64,000 nt of DNA from Pseudomonas arsenicoxydans (lineage in GTDB: Bacteria > Pseudomonadota > Gammaproteobacteria > Pseudomonadales > Pseudomonadaceae). Of the stretch, positions 43,024-51,724 are shown piece by piece. The stretch covers positions 1-64,000 of the forward strand of contig NZ_RCZE01000003.1 in NCBI RefSeq assembly GCF_006438915.1. Reading direction: 5' to 3'. A program made the position numbers and the translations under genes. The notes under the pieces are model-generated. The model had not been told where the DNA came from. It ran no database searches and saw only the letters and a program-made list of their open reading frames with translations. Numbering within the stretch: position 1 is the stretch's first letter; each line of letters begins with the position of its first letter.

Positions 43024-45183
43024 GTGACCAGCATGGAATCCGGCAACACCGGTGTCGATCCGCGGCTGAGCTTCGATGACCCGCTTCTGGACGGTCTGTT
43101 GATCCTCTGCAAACTCCACGGCGCGACGGTCAGTCGCGCCAGCCTGAGTGCGGGGCTACCGCTGCACAAACAACGCTTGAGCCTGGACCTGCTGCCGCGC
43201 GCAGCAGCCCGGGCCAGTTTGCAGGCGCGACTGCTGCGCCGGGAACTGGGGGATATTTCCGCCCTCAACCTGCCGGTGATGCTGATCCTCAACAACGGCC
43301 GAACGGCCATCTTGCGACGCTTCGGCGATGACGGTCAGGTGTTGATCCTGCCCAGCGAAGCCGACGGCGGCGAACAATGGGTCAGCACGGATGAGCTGGC
43401 CGAAAATTACAGTGGCCAGGCCTTGTTTGCCCGGCCACGCCATGAACTTGAAGACTTGCGCTCGCCGCTGGTGCCGCGCGTCGAAGCGTGGTTTCGCGAC
43501 ACGCTGAAACTGTCGAAGTGGCTGTACAGCGATGCGATCCTGGCGAGTTTCCTGATCAACCTGCTTGGGTTGATGGTGCCGCTGTTTGTGATGCAGACCT
43601 ACGACCGGGTGGTGCCGAACCAGGCCACCTCGACCTTGTGGGTGCTGTCGATCGGCTTGCTGATCGGCACCGGTTTCGAACTGGTGCTGCGCGTCGTGCG
43701 CGCACATTTGCTGGACACTGCCGGTAAGAAAACCGACGTGATCCTGTCAGCGACCTTGTTCGAGCGCATCACCGGCATGTCGATGAAAGCCCGTCCGGCG
43801 ACCATCGGCGGTTTTGCCCAGAGCATTCATGACTTCCAGGGCCTGCGCGAGTTTCTCACCGCGGTCACCCTGACCAGCCTGATCGACCTGCCCTTCGCCG
43901 TATTGATGCTGGTAGTGATCGGCTTGCTCGGCGGCTGGCTGGTGGTGATTCCGTTGCTGGCGTTCCCCATCACGATCATCTTCGCGATGGTGATCCAGGT
44001 GCGCCTGCGCGACACCGTGCAAAAAAGCCTGAGCCTTGGCGCCGAACGCCAGGCCTTGCTGATCGAAACCCTCGGCGGCCTGGAAACCCTCAAGGCGTGT
44101 AGCGCCGAGAGCGAGCGCCAGCACAAATGGGAAAGCACCCACGGCGCCCTCACCCGCCTCGACAGCCACGCGCGCAACCTCTCGGCGCTGGCCACCAATG
44201 GCACGCTGTTCATCCAGCAGTTCTCCGGCATGGCGACCATCGTCGCCGGGGTCTACAGCATTATCGCCGGCAACCTCAGCGTCGGGGCGCTGGTGGCGAC
44301 CTACATGCTGGGTAGCCGCGTGCTCGCGCCACTGGGGCAGATTGCCGGGTTGATCACCCGCTACCAGCAAGCGCAACTGACCATGAAAAGCACCGATGCG
44401 TTGATGGGCCTGCCGCAGGAACGCGACGCCAAACAGCGGCCGCTGGAACGCACACAACTGCAAGGCGCCATTGAAGTCAGCGGCGTGACCTTCCACTACA
44501 ACGGCCAGAACGCGCCAGCGCTGTCCAACGTCAGTTTCAGCATGAAGCCGGGCGAACGCATCGGCATCATCGGTCGCAGCGGTTCTGGCAAAAGTACCCT
44601 GGCGCGCCTGGTGATGGGGTTCTACGCGCCGGAAGAAGGCCAGTTGCTGCTCGACGGCCTGGACCTGCGGCAACTGGACGTCGCCGACCTGCGCCAACAG
44701 ATCGGCTACGTCGCCCATGACCTGCCACTGCTGGCCGGCAGCCTGCGCGACAACCTGACCCTCGGCGCCCGCTACATCAGCGACTCACGGATGCTCGAAG
44801 TGGCCGAATTGACTGGCGTCACCGAACTCGCCCGCCAACATCCGCAAGGGTTTGATCGTCCGGTCGGCGAACGCGGGCAGTTGCTGTCTGGGGGGCAACG
44901 TCAGGCCGTGTTGCTGGCGCGGGCCTTATTGCTCGACCCGCCGATCATGTTGCTCGACGAACCGACGAGCGCCATGGACAACAGCAGTGAAGATGTTCTG
45001 CGGCAGAAGCTCCACACCTGGGTCGAGGGCAAAACCCTGCTATTGGTCACGCACCGCACCTCGATGCTCAGCCTGGTGGATCGGCTGGTGGTACTGGATA
45101 ACGGACGGATCGTCGCCGACGGTCCGAAAGAAGCGGTCATCGATGCACTGCGCAAGGGCCGTGTCGGCTCTGCGGCTGTCTAG
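43024..45183 (+). CDS. lapB: LapB type I secretion ATPase
   Basis: A 719-residue ABC exporter: an N-terminal C39-like domain (about 1-140), which lacks an evident catalytic Cys and so should only bind substrate; five to six membrane helices (about 160-440); and an ATPase domain with Walker A GRSGSGKSTLAR (about 516-527), signature LLSGGQRQ and Walker B IMLLDEPTSAMD. It energises LapA export. The start is GTG 43024, with GGAG seven bases before it; ATG 43033 is the alternative. It begins 18 bases past lapE. Confidence 0.95.
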   Translation: MTSMESGNTGVDPRLSFDDPLLDGLLILCKLHGATVSRASLSAGLPLHKQRLSLDLLPRAAARASLQARLLRRELGDISALNLPVMLILNNGRTAILRRFGDDGQVLILPSEADGGEQWVSTDELAENYSGQALFARPRHELEDLRSPLVPRVEAWFRDTLKLSKWLYSDAILASFLINLLGLMVPLFVMQTYDRVVPNQATSTLWVLSIGLLIGTGFELVLRVVRAHLLDTAGKKTDVILSATLFERITGMSMKARPATIGGFAQSIHDFQGLREFLTAVTLTSLIDLPFAVLMLVVIGLLGGWLVVIPLLAFPITIIFAMVIQVRLRDTVQKSLSLGAERQALLIETLGGLETLKACSAESERQHKWESTHGALTRLDSHARNLSALATNGTLFIQQFSGMATIVAGVYSIIAGNLSVGALVATYMLGSRVLAPLGQIAGLITRYQQAQLTMKSTDALMGLPQERDAKQRPLERTQLQGAIEVSGVTFHYNGQNAPALSNVSFSMKPGERIGIIGRSGSGKSTLARLVMGFYAPEEGQLLLDGLDLRQLDVADLRQQIGYVAHDLPLLAGSLRDNLTLGARYISDSRMLEVAELTGVTELARQHPQGFDRPVGERGQLLSGGQRQAVLLARALLLDPPIMLLDEPTSAMDNSSEDVLRQKLHTWVEGKTLLLVTHRTSMLSLVDRLVVLDNGRIVADGPKEAVIDALRKGRVGSAAV

Positions 45184-45192
45184 GAGCTACCC

Positions 45193-46560
45193 ATGGCCCG
45201 TTCATCGTCCGACACCTCCAAGAACCGTGGCTACTTCGGCAGCTTCGGCAAAACCGCCGAGAGCGAGTTCATGCCGGAAACAGCCGGCGCCTCGTTGCAG
45301 GATTCCCCGCGCTGGTCGCGCATTACGGTGTGGCTGGCTGCCGGGCTGATTATCAGCGCGGTGGTGTGGGCCAAGTTTGCGGTGCTTCAGGAAGTCACCA
45401 TGGGCGAAGGCAAGGCGATTCCGTCGAGCAAGGTCCAGGTGATCCAGAACCTGGAGGGCGGCATCGTATCCGAGATTTTCGTGCGCGAAGGGCAAATGGT
45501 GAACAAGGGCGACACCCTGCTGCGCCTGGATGACACGCGGTTTCTGTCGAACAAGGGTGAAAGCGAGGCCGATCGCTATGCGTTGACCGCGAAGGTCGAG
45601 CGCTTGTCGGCGGAAGCAGAAGGACGGCCCTTCAAGCTGTCAGAAGAAGTGATCGCCAAGGCTCCGCAAGTGGCCGAGGACGAGCGTTCGCTGTACGACC
45701 AGCGTCAGCGTCGGCTGGCCAGTGAGCAGCGCACGCTGAGCGAACAACTTCGGCAAAAAACCCAGGAACTGGCAGAATTCCGCTCCAAACAGGGGCAGTT
45801 CAGTTCCAGCCTGGCGTTGCTGCAACAAGAGATGAACATGTCCACGCCGCTGGTGGGCACTGGCGCCGTTTCGCCGGTGGAAATCCTCCGGCTCAAACGC
45901 AGCGCCGTGGAGATTCGCGGCTCGCTGAACGCCACGACGCTGGCGATCCCCCGGGCGGAATCGGCGATCAACGAGATCAAGAGCAAGATTGACGAGTCAG
46001 AACAATCTTTCCGGTCCGACGCTGCGAAAGAGCTGAACGAGAAACGCACTGACCTGTCGAAAATCACCGCGTCGAGTATTGCCATTGATGACCGAGTGAC
46101 GCGCACGACGGTGGTGTCGCCGGTGCACGGGATTATCAAAGTGCTGAAGGTCAACACCATCGGCGGCGTGGTCCAGCCCGGCAGTGACATGGTGGAAATC
46201 GTGCCGCTGGAAGACAACCTGCTGATCGAAGCCAAGGTGCGGCCACAGGACGTGGCGTTCCTGCATCCAGGGCAGAAAGCGATGGTGAAGTTCAGTGCGT
46301 ATGACTACACGATTTATGGCGGGTTGAGCGCCAAGCTCGAACTGATCGGCGCCGACACCATCACCGACGACAAGGGCAACAGCTTTTATCTGATTCAGGT
46401 ACGCACGGATAAAAACCACTTGGGCGGGGATGTGAAACCGCTGCTGATCATTCCGGGGATGGTTGCCACGGTGGACATCATTACGGGTGAGAAGAGTGTG
46501 TTGGATTACCTGCTGAAACCGGTGTTGAAAGCCCGGACCGAGGCGATGCGAGAAAGGTAG
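45193..46560 (+). CDS. lapC: LapC membrane-fusion protein (HlyD family)
   Basis: A 455-residue HlyD-type adaptor: cytoplasmic N-terminus, one membrane segment (about 39-60), a lipoyl half-motif (VQVIQNLEGGIVSEIFVREG), a long coiled coil (about 130-300), then the second lipoyl half (VVSPVHGIIKVLKVNTIGGV) and a beta-barrel. It connects LapB in the inner membrane to LapE. AGGAG precedes ATG 45193. It ends the lapEBC operon, and a REP pair follows. Confidence 0.94.
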   Translation: MARSSSDTSKNRGYFGSFGKTAESEFMPETAGASLQDSPRWSRITVWLAAGLIISAVVWAKFAVLQEVTMGEGKAIPSSKVQVIQNLEGGIVSEIFVREGQMVNKGDTLLRLDDTRFLSNKGESEADRYALTAKVERLSAEAEGRPFKLSEEVIAKAPQVAEDERSLYDQRQRRLASEQRTLSEQLRQKTQELAEFRSKQGQFSSSLALLQQEMNMSTPLVGTGAVSPVEILRLKRSAVEIRGSLNATTLAIPRAESAINEIKSKIDESEQSFRSDAAKELNEKRTDLSKITASSIAIDDRVTRTTVVSPVHGIIKVLKVNTIGGVVQPGSDMVEIVPLEDNLLIEAKVRPQDVAFLHPGQKAMVKFSAYDYTIYGGLSAKLELIGADTITDDKGNSFYLIQVRTDKNHLGGDVKPLLIIPGMVATVDIITGEKSVLDYLLKPVLKARTEAMRER

Positions 46561-46593
46561 TTTCTGGTCTGAATTTTCTGTGTTTGTCAGTGC

Positions 46594-46685
46594 CTCTTCG
46601 CGAGCAAGCCCGCTCCCACATTCGGTCGAGTTTCTTCAGAAGAAATGCGATCAAATGTGGGAGCGGGCTTGCTCGCGAAGAGGCC
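46594..46685. repeat. REP pair between lapC and the DTW gene
   Basis: TTCGCGAGCAAGCCCGCTCC from about 46597 and TGTGGGAGCGGGCTTGCTCG to about 46685. The two genes converge here, so the pair may act as a transcription barrier. Confidence 0.9.
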
Positions 46686-46698
46686 CTAAAATCAACAA

Positions 46699-47295
46699 CT
46701 ATTTCGGCCCATGATTACGCTGGAAGGTCTCCTCCCCCATCGCCGCAATCTGCCCCTCGATCAACGCCTCGAACGGTTTCAACAACGGCTCAAACGTGCT
46801 CGGCACCTCCAGCGTCTGCAGCGCCTGAACGATCGCCTCCACCGTCGACAACGCCCCCGGTCCCGGGGCCTTGCGCAGTCGGTATCGCGACACCCCGCCA
46901 CCCGCCAACGTCACCCTCGGCAACGCCGCCAGCAACGGATTGAGGTGCAGCATCTTGCGCGCCTTGCGCCAGGTACCGTCCGGCACCACCAGCAATAGCG
47001 GCTCGTCAGTCGCCGTATAGGTTTGCATCGGCTGCGCGCCCTCGCCCGGAAACAACAACCGCGCCTGATACCCCGGTTGATTCAACAGCGCCGGCAAATC
47101 CTCGAACACCTCGCCGACAATCAGCTCTGAATTGTTCAAACCCAACGCCGCCAACCGAGCCGTGTTCAACGCGTGGTTCACTTCGCTCGGATGCTGCAAC
47201 AGCAACACCCGGGTGCGGCTGTCGAGGCACGGGATCAGCGGGCACAAACAATGGGTTTGCGGGCGCAGGCAACGAGGACACTGGATTCTGGACAT
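46699..47295 (-). CDS. DTW-domain protein, tRNA-uridine aminocarboxypropyltransferase type
   Basis: A 198-residue TDD/DTW-family protein. An N-terminal zinc motif CPRCLRPQTHCLC is followed by the HPSEVNHALNTARLA segment and the family motif here as PDGTWRKARKM (DGTW in place of DTW). E. coli TapT of this family makes acp3U47 in tRNA from SAM. It starts 3 bases past the gbuR stop and so shares the transcript of gbuR, although the functions look unrelated. Confidence 0.85.
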   Translation of the reverse strand: MSRIQCPRCLRPQTHCLCPLIPCLDSRTRVLLLQHPSEVNHALNTARLAALGLNNSELIVGEVFEDLPALLNQPGYQARLLFPGEGAQPMQTYTATDEPLLLVVPDGTWRKARKMLHLNPLLAALPRVTLAGGGVSRYRLRKAPGPGALSTVEAIVQALQTLEVPSTFEPLLKPFEALIEGQIAAMGEETFQRNHGPK

Positions 47296-47298
47296 CGA

Positions 47299-48192
47299 TC
47301 AAGCCTGATTCAGTTGTGCTTTGAGCAAATCGCGAAAGGTCTGGATCAGCGGTTCGCGACTTCGGCCACGGCGCACGATCATCGAGAACGGTGCCTGATA
47401 ACCGAATGTCGCCGGCAGCAATACGCGTAAATCGCCCTTGTCCGCCCAGGCTTGTGCGTAATGCTCCGGCAGGTAGCCGATGTAGGCACCGGACAACACC
47501 AGAATCAGTTGCGCCTCCATACTTTCCACCGTGGCCGCGCTGTGTTTGAAACCGTGCCGCGCCAGTTCCGCCTGACTCCAGTAACCCCGGCCGACCATGC
47601 GTTGCTGGGTGATGACTTGCTCGGGGATGCGCCGCTCGGTGAACAGCGGATGACGGCTGCTGCAATACAGCCAGTGCTGTTCGCGGTACAGCGGCATGTA
47701 GACCAGGCCGCTCATGCGCGTGGAGAACGCGCCGATGGCGAGGTCGAGGCGATTGTCCTGCACGCCGAGTTGCAGTTCGTAGGGGCTCATCACCGACAAA
47801 TGCAGATGCACCGCCGGGTGTTCCTGGCTGTAGGCGCCGATGGCTTCGGCGAAGGGCAAGGCCTTGTCACTGACCGTCGAGTCGATCACGCCGAGGTTCA
47901 GTGTGCCGCGCAGTTCGCCCTTGAGTGCGGCGGCGTATTGCTCGAAGCCTTCGAGCTCGGCCAATAGACGCAGGGTTTCCTGATGGAACAGTTCGCCCTT
48001 GCTGGTCAGGCTGAACCCACCACGACCGCGATGGCACAACACCAGGCCGAGGGCTGCTTCGAGCTGGCTCATGTAGGTGCTGATGGCCGAGGTCGAAAGG
48101 TTGAGCTCTTGCTGGGCGTTGGCGAACCCCTGATGGCGGACCACGCTGACGAAGATGCGCAATAGTTTCAGGTCGGGTAAAGCGTTGGCCAT
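47299..48192 (-). CDS. gbuR: LysR-family regulator, GbuR-like
   Basis: A 297-residue LysR regulator: helix-turn-helix FANAQQELNLSTSAISTYMS at about residues 25-44, then a periplasmic-binding-protein-like effector domain. It is divergent from gbuA, in the same order as the P. aeruginosa GbuR/GbuA region, and so probably activates gbuA in response to 4-guanidinobutyrate. ATG 48192 has GGAG before it; a start six codons upstream lacks this. A strong inverted repeat lies between the two genes (48403-48426). Confidence 0.85.
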   Translation of the reverse strand: MANALPDLKLLRIFVSVVRHQGFANAQQELNLSTSAISTYMSQLEAALGLVLCHRGRGGFSLTSKGELFHQETLRLLAELEGFEQYAAALKGELRGTLNLGVIDSTVSDKALPFAEAIGAYSQEHPAVHLHLSVMSPYELQLGVQDNRLDLAIGAFSTRMSGLVYMPLYREQHWLYCSSRHPLFTERRIPEQVITQQRMVGRGYWSQAELARHGFKHSAATVESMEAQLILVLSGAYIGYLPEHYAQAWADKGDLRVLLPATFGYQAPFSMIVRRGRSREPLIQTFRDLLKAQLNQA

Positions 48193-48228
48193 GGGGTGCT
48201 CCGATCTCAAGGTAATGCATGTTGTTTT

Positions 48229-48360
48229 TGTGGCGAGGGAGCTTGCTCCCGCTCGGCTGCGCAGCAGTCGTAATCCAGACAGCGCGGTCTGTCTGACACA
48301 AAGGGGTGAATGGTTTTGGGGCCGCTTCGCAGCCCAGCGGGAGCAAGCTCCCTCGCCACA
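48229..48360. repeat. Second-family inverted repeat, complete
   Basis: TGTGGCGAGGGAGCTTGCTC at the left, GGAGCAAGCTCCCTCGCCAC at the right, interior GGCTGCGCAGCAGTC and GGGCCGCTTCGCAGCCC. It lies in the gbuR-gbuA gap (356 bases), just upstream of the gbuR start. Confidence 0.9.
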
Positions 48361-48402
48361 GGGGTTCAGTGGTCGCCGATGAGTCTATCGCCGCTTGAAC
48401 CA

Positions 48403-48426
48403 TTAGTTTAGAAAAATCTGAACTAA
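48403..48426. promoter_or_regulatory. Candidate GbuR binding site
   Basis: TTAGTTTAGA-AAAA-TCTGAACTAA is an inverted repeat with 9 of 10 positions paired, in the gap between the divergent gbuR and gbuA genes. Its dyad form and place fit a LysR recognition site. It ends 122 bases before the gbuA start. Binding is inferred. Confidence 0.55.
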
Positions 48427-48548
48427 GTATTTGCCCGTAGCGATTCTTCCCGGCCACTACATTTCGCAGAATCGGCCCCAACGGTGCCTGTGTCTGTCAT
48501 GACCTGTGCAACCGACATAAATAAAACAACGACGATGAGGCCCTACCT

Positions 48549-49499
48549 GTGGACAAGATTCTTCACCAACCACTGGGCGGCAATGAAATGCCGCGCTTCG
48601 GCGGCATCGCCACCATGATGCGACTCCCCCATTTGGATACCGCTGCCGGTCTGGACGCTGCCTTCGTTGGCGTGCCACTGGACATCGGTACCTCGCTGCG
48701 CCCAGGCACCCGTTTCGGGCCTCGCGAAATCCGCGCTGAATCGGTGATGATCCGCCCGTACAACATGGCGACCGGCGCTGCACCGTTCGATTCGTTGTCG
48801 GTGGCTGACATCGGCGACATCGCGATCAACACGTTCAACCTGCTGGATGCGGTACGCATCATCGAAGAGTCCTACCACAAGATCCTCGAACACGATGTGA
48901 TCCCCCTGACCCTGGGCGGCGACCACACCATCACCCTGCCGATCCTGCGTGCCATTCATAAAAAGCACGGCAAGATCGGCCTGGTGCACATCGACGCTCA
49001 CGCCGATGTGAACGACCACATGTTCGGCGAGAAAATCGCCCACGGCACCACCTTCCGTCGCGCTGTCGAAGAAGGCCTTCTGGATTGCGACCGTGTGGTG
49101 CAAATCGGCCTGCGCGCTCAGGGCTACACCGCTGACGACTTCAACTGGAGCCGCAACCAGGGCTTCCGTGTGGTTCAGGCCGAAGAGTGCTGGCACAAAT
49201 CCCTGGCCCCATTGATGGCCGAAGTTCGCGAGAAAGTCGGCGGCGGTCCGGTGTACCTGAGTTTTGACATCGACGGCATCGACCCGGCCTGGGCACCTGG
49301 CACCGGCACCCCGGAAATCGGTGGCCTGACGACCATTCAGGCGATTGAAATCGTTCGCGGCTGCCAAGGCCTCGACCTGGTCGGTTGCGATCTGGTAGAA
49401 GTCTCGCCCGCTTATGACACCACCGGCAACACCTCGCTGCTGGCCGCCAACTTGCTGTACGAGATGCTCTGCGTACTGCCTGGCGTGGTCCACCGCTGA
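48549..49499 (+). CDS. gbuA: Guanidinobutyrase (ureohydrolase family)
   Basis: A 316-residue arginase/agmatinase-fold enzyme. The binuclear Mn ligands are in LGGDHTIT, HIDAHADVND and SFDIDGIDPAWAPGTGTPE. GbuA hydrolyses 4-guanidinobutyrate to GABA and urea. The family also contains agmatinase and guanidinopropionase; the divergent LysR gene and the two transporters downstream match the P. aeruginosa gbu order, so guanidinobutyrase is preferred. The start is GTG 48549 after GAGG. Confidence 0.88.
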   Translation: MDKILHQPLGGNEMPRFGGIATMMRLPHLDTAAGLDAAFVGVPLDIGTSLRPGTRFGPREIRAESVMIRPYNMATGAAPFDSLSVADIGDIAINTFNLLDAVRIIEESYHKILEHDVIPLTLGGDHTITLPILRAIHKKHGKIGLVHIDAHADVNDHMFGEKIAHGTTFRRAVEEGLLDCDRVVQIGLRAQGYTADDFNWSRNQGFRVVQAEECWHKSLAPLMAEVREKVGGGPVYLSFDIDGIDPAWAPGTGTPEIGGLTTIQAIEIVRGCQGLDLVGCDLVEVSPAYDTTGNTSLLAANLLYEMLCVLPGVVHR

Positions 49500-49508
49500 G
49501 GATTGCTT

Positions 49509-49931
49509 GTGAACGAACGTGATCAGGTTTTGAAAGCCGCTGCCGATCTGGTAGCCGCCTTCGCCCGCAATGATCGCGAAGCCTACTTCGGTGCGTTCAG
49601 CACCGATGCCAGCTTCGTCTTCTACACCCTCGAACAGCCCCTGCTGTCGCGCGATGCCTATCAGGCGTTGTGGGACACCTGGCGCTCGGAGGACGGCTTC
49701 GAGGTGCTTTCGTGCACCTCGAGCAACGCCTTCGTCAGCCTGCAGGGTGACGTGGCGATTTTCATCCATGACGTCGCCACCGAGCTGCGCATGCAAGGGG
49801 AACAACACTTCAGCCAGGAGCGCGAGACGATTGTTTTCAAGAAACAAGCGTCTGGCCAAGAACAACAAGGCCTATGGCTGGCCTGCCACGAACATTTGTC
49901 CGCGATGCCGGAAGGGCTGCCAACCCCTTAG
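49509..49931 (+). CDS. NTF2-like (DUF3225/SnoaL-type) protein
   Basis: A 140-residue protein of the cone-like NTF2 fold: NERDQVLKAAADLVAAFARN, then the strand region FVFYTLEQPLLSRDAYQALW. It has no obvious catalytic set. It is the equivalent of the small gene that follows gbuA in P. aeruginosa and may modify the pathway or bind an intermediate. GTG 49509 has GAGG seven bases upstream, overlapping the end of gbuA, so the two are coupled. Confidence 0.75.
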   Translation: MNERDQVLKAAADLVAAFARNDREAYFGAFSTDASFVFYTLEQPLLSRDAYQALWDTWRSEDGFEVLSCTSSNAFVSLQGDVAIFIHDVATELRMQGEQHFSQERETIVFKKQASGQEQQGLWLACHEHLSAMPEGLPTP

Positions 49932-49985
49932 CCAAACAGGTGACGCTCACGCACGATGAGCGCGCCTTTATGATCGGAGCTGATC

Positions 49986-51497
49986 ATGAATAACAACAAC
50001 AAAGACCAAAGCCTTACGCAAATTGAAACCTACGGGGTCGAACAGATCCCGGACAGCGAACGCACCGCAGGCCCGACGGATTTGTTCCGGATGATCTTCG
50101 GTGGCTCCAACACCTTTGCCACCGCCGTGCTCGGCAGTTTCCCGGTACTGTTCGGCCTGTCGTTTCAGGCCGGCGTGCTGGCGATTGTGCTGGGTGTGCT
50201 GCTGGGCTCGCTGATCCTCGCGCCGATGGGCCTGTTTGGCCCGATCAACGGCACCAACAACGCCGTGTCTTCCGGTGCGCACTTCGGCGTGCACGGGCGG
50301 ATCGTCGGTTCGTTCCTTTCGCTGCTGACCGCCATCGCGTTCTTCTCTCTTTCGGTGTGGAGTTCGGGTGACGCGCTGATCGGTGGCGCCAAGCGTCTGA
50401 TCGGCCTGCCGGAAACCGACCTGACCCTGGGCCTGGCCTACGGTCTGTTCGCGATTCTGGTACTGACCGTTTGCATCTATGGCTTCCGTTTCCTGCTGTG
50501 GGTCAACAAGATCGCGGTGTGGAGCGCCAGCCTGCTGTTCCTGCTGGGCGCCTTCGCCTTCGCCGGTCCTTTCGATGTGAACTACGCCGGCACCGTCAGC
50601 ATGGGTCAGCCAGGTTTCTGGGCCGCGTTCATTGGTGCTGCACTGGTAGCGATGAGCAACCCGATTTCCTTCGGTGCGTTCCTCGGTGACTGGTCGCGCT
50701 ACATCCCTCGTGACACACCAAAAGGCCGGATCATGGCGGCGGTGGTGATCTCGCAGATCGCCACCTTCATCCCGTTCCTGTTTGGCCTGGCCACCGCGAC
50801 CATCGTGGCGATCAAGGCACCGGACTACATCGCAGCCAACAACTACGTCGGCGGTTTGCTGGCGGTTTCGCCGAGCTGGTTCTTCCTGCCGGTGTGCCTG
50901 ATTGCAGTGATCGGCGGCATGTCCACCGGCACCACGTCGCTGTACGGCACAGGGCTGGACATGTCCAGCGTGTTCCCTCGTGTGCTGTCGCGGGTCAAGG
51001 CTACGTTGCTGATCGGTGTGATGTCGATTGCCTTCATCTTCATCGGTCGCTTCGCGGCGAACCTGGTGCAGAGCGTGTCGACCTTCGCTGTGCTGATCAT
51101 CACCTGCACCACCCCATGGATGGTGATCATGATCATCGGCCTGGTGGTACGTCGCGGCTTCTACTGCCCGGATGACCTGCAAGTGTTCACCCGCGGCGAG
51201 AAAGGTGGCCGCTACTGGTTCACCCACGGCTGGAACTGGCGTGGCCTGGGTGCCTGGATCCCGAGCGCGGCCATCGGCCTGTGTTTCGTGAACCTGCCGG
51301 GGCAGTTTGTCGGACCACTGGGCGAAATGGCCGGCGGTATCGACATCAGCCTGCCGGTCACCCTGGGCCTGGCCTCACTGGTGTACCTGGCGCTGCTGAG
51401 CCTGTTCCCGGAAACAGCCGCGGTGTTCGGCCCGAATGATTCACGCAGCAAGGGCACCCATTCGCTCGCCAAACCAGCGATGCGACAAGCCGCCTGA
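49986..51497 (+). CDS. NCS1-family permease (cytosine/purine type)
   Basis: A 503-residue transporter with about 12 membrane segments of the NCS1 nucleobase-cation symport family. FGPINGTNNAVSSGAHFGVH, close to the N-terminus, is typical for the family. In the gbu context it probably imports a guanidino compound or related amine, not a nucleobase (inference). GGAG precedes ATG 49986. Confidence 0.87.
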   Translation: MNNNNKDQSLTQIETYGVEQIPDSERTAGPTDLFRMIFGGSNTFATAVLGSFPVLFGLSFQAGVLAIVLGVLLGSLILAPMGLFGPINGTNNAVSSGAHFGVHGRIVGSFLSLLTAIAFFSLSVWSSGDALIGGAKRLIGLPETDLTLGLAYGLFAILVLTVCIYGFRFLLWVNKIAVWSASLLFLLGAFAFAGPFDVNYAGTVSMGQPGFWAAFIGAALVAMSNPISFGAFLGDWSRYIPRDTPKGRIMAAVVISQIATFIPFLFGLATATIVAIKAPDYIAANNYVGGLLAVSPSWFFLPVCLIAVIGGMSTGTTSLYGTGLDMSSVFPRVLSRVKATLLIGVMSIAFIFIGRFAANLVQSVSTFAVLIITCTTPWMVIMIIGLVVRRGFYCPDDLQVFTRGEKGGRYWFTHGWNWRGLGAWIPSAAIGLCFVNLPGQFVGPLGEMAGGIDISLPVTLGLASLVYLALLSLFPETAAVFGPNDSRSKGTHSLAKPAMRQAA

Positions 51498-51527
51498 TCA
51501 AACACACAACGTGGTAACTGGAACCTC

Positions 51528-51658
51528 TGTGGCGAGAGCTTGCTCCCGCTCGACTGCGCAGCAGTCGCAAAACAGGCTGACGGGTTTCTCCTGAAGAAAC
51601 CCGCTTGCAGGATTTGGGGCTGCCTCGCAGCCCAGCGGGAGCAAGCTCCCTCGCCACA
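51528..51658. repeat. Second-family inverted repeat, 3-base shorter left arm
   Basis: TGTGGCGAGAGCTTGCTCCC (three bases shorter than other copies) pairs with GGGAGCAAGCTCCCTCGCCA. It lies between the two transporter genes. Confidence 0.88.
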
Positions 51659-51724
51659 AATGCGGTTCCCAAGCCACATTGCTTTTTAGTTCACCATAAA
51701 AAAGACAATCGGAGACACCGCAAC

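Noticed and set aside
43024..43450. Active C39 peptidase domain in LapB
   Set aside because: No catalytic Cys motif at the expected N-terminal place; it fits the C39-like, non-cleaving type of RTX exporters.
49968..51227. 419-codon minus-strand frame opposite the NCS1 permease
   Set aside because: His/Arg/Gln-rich and without domains; the permease on the plus strand is a clear family member.
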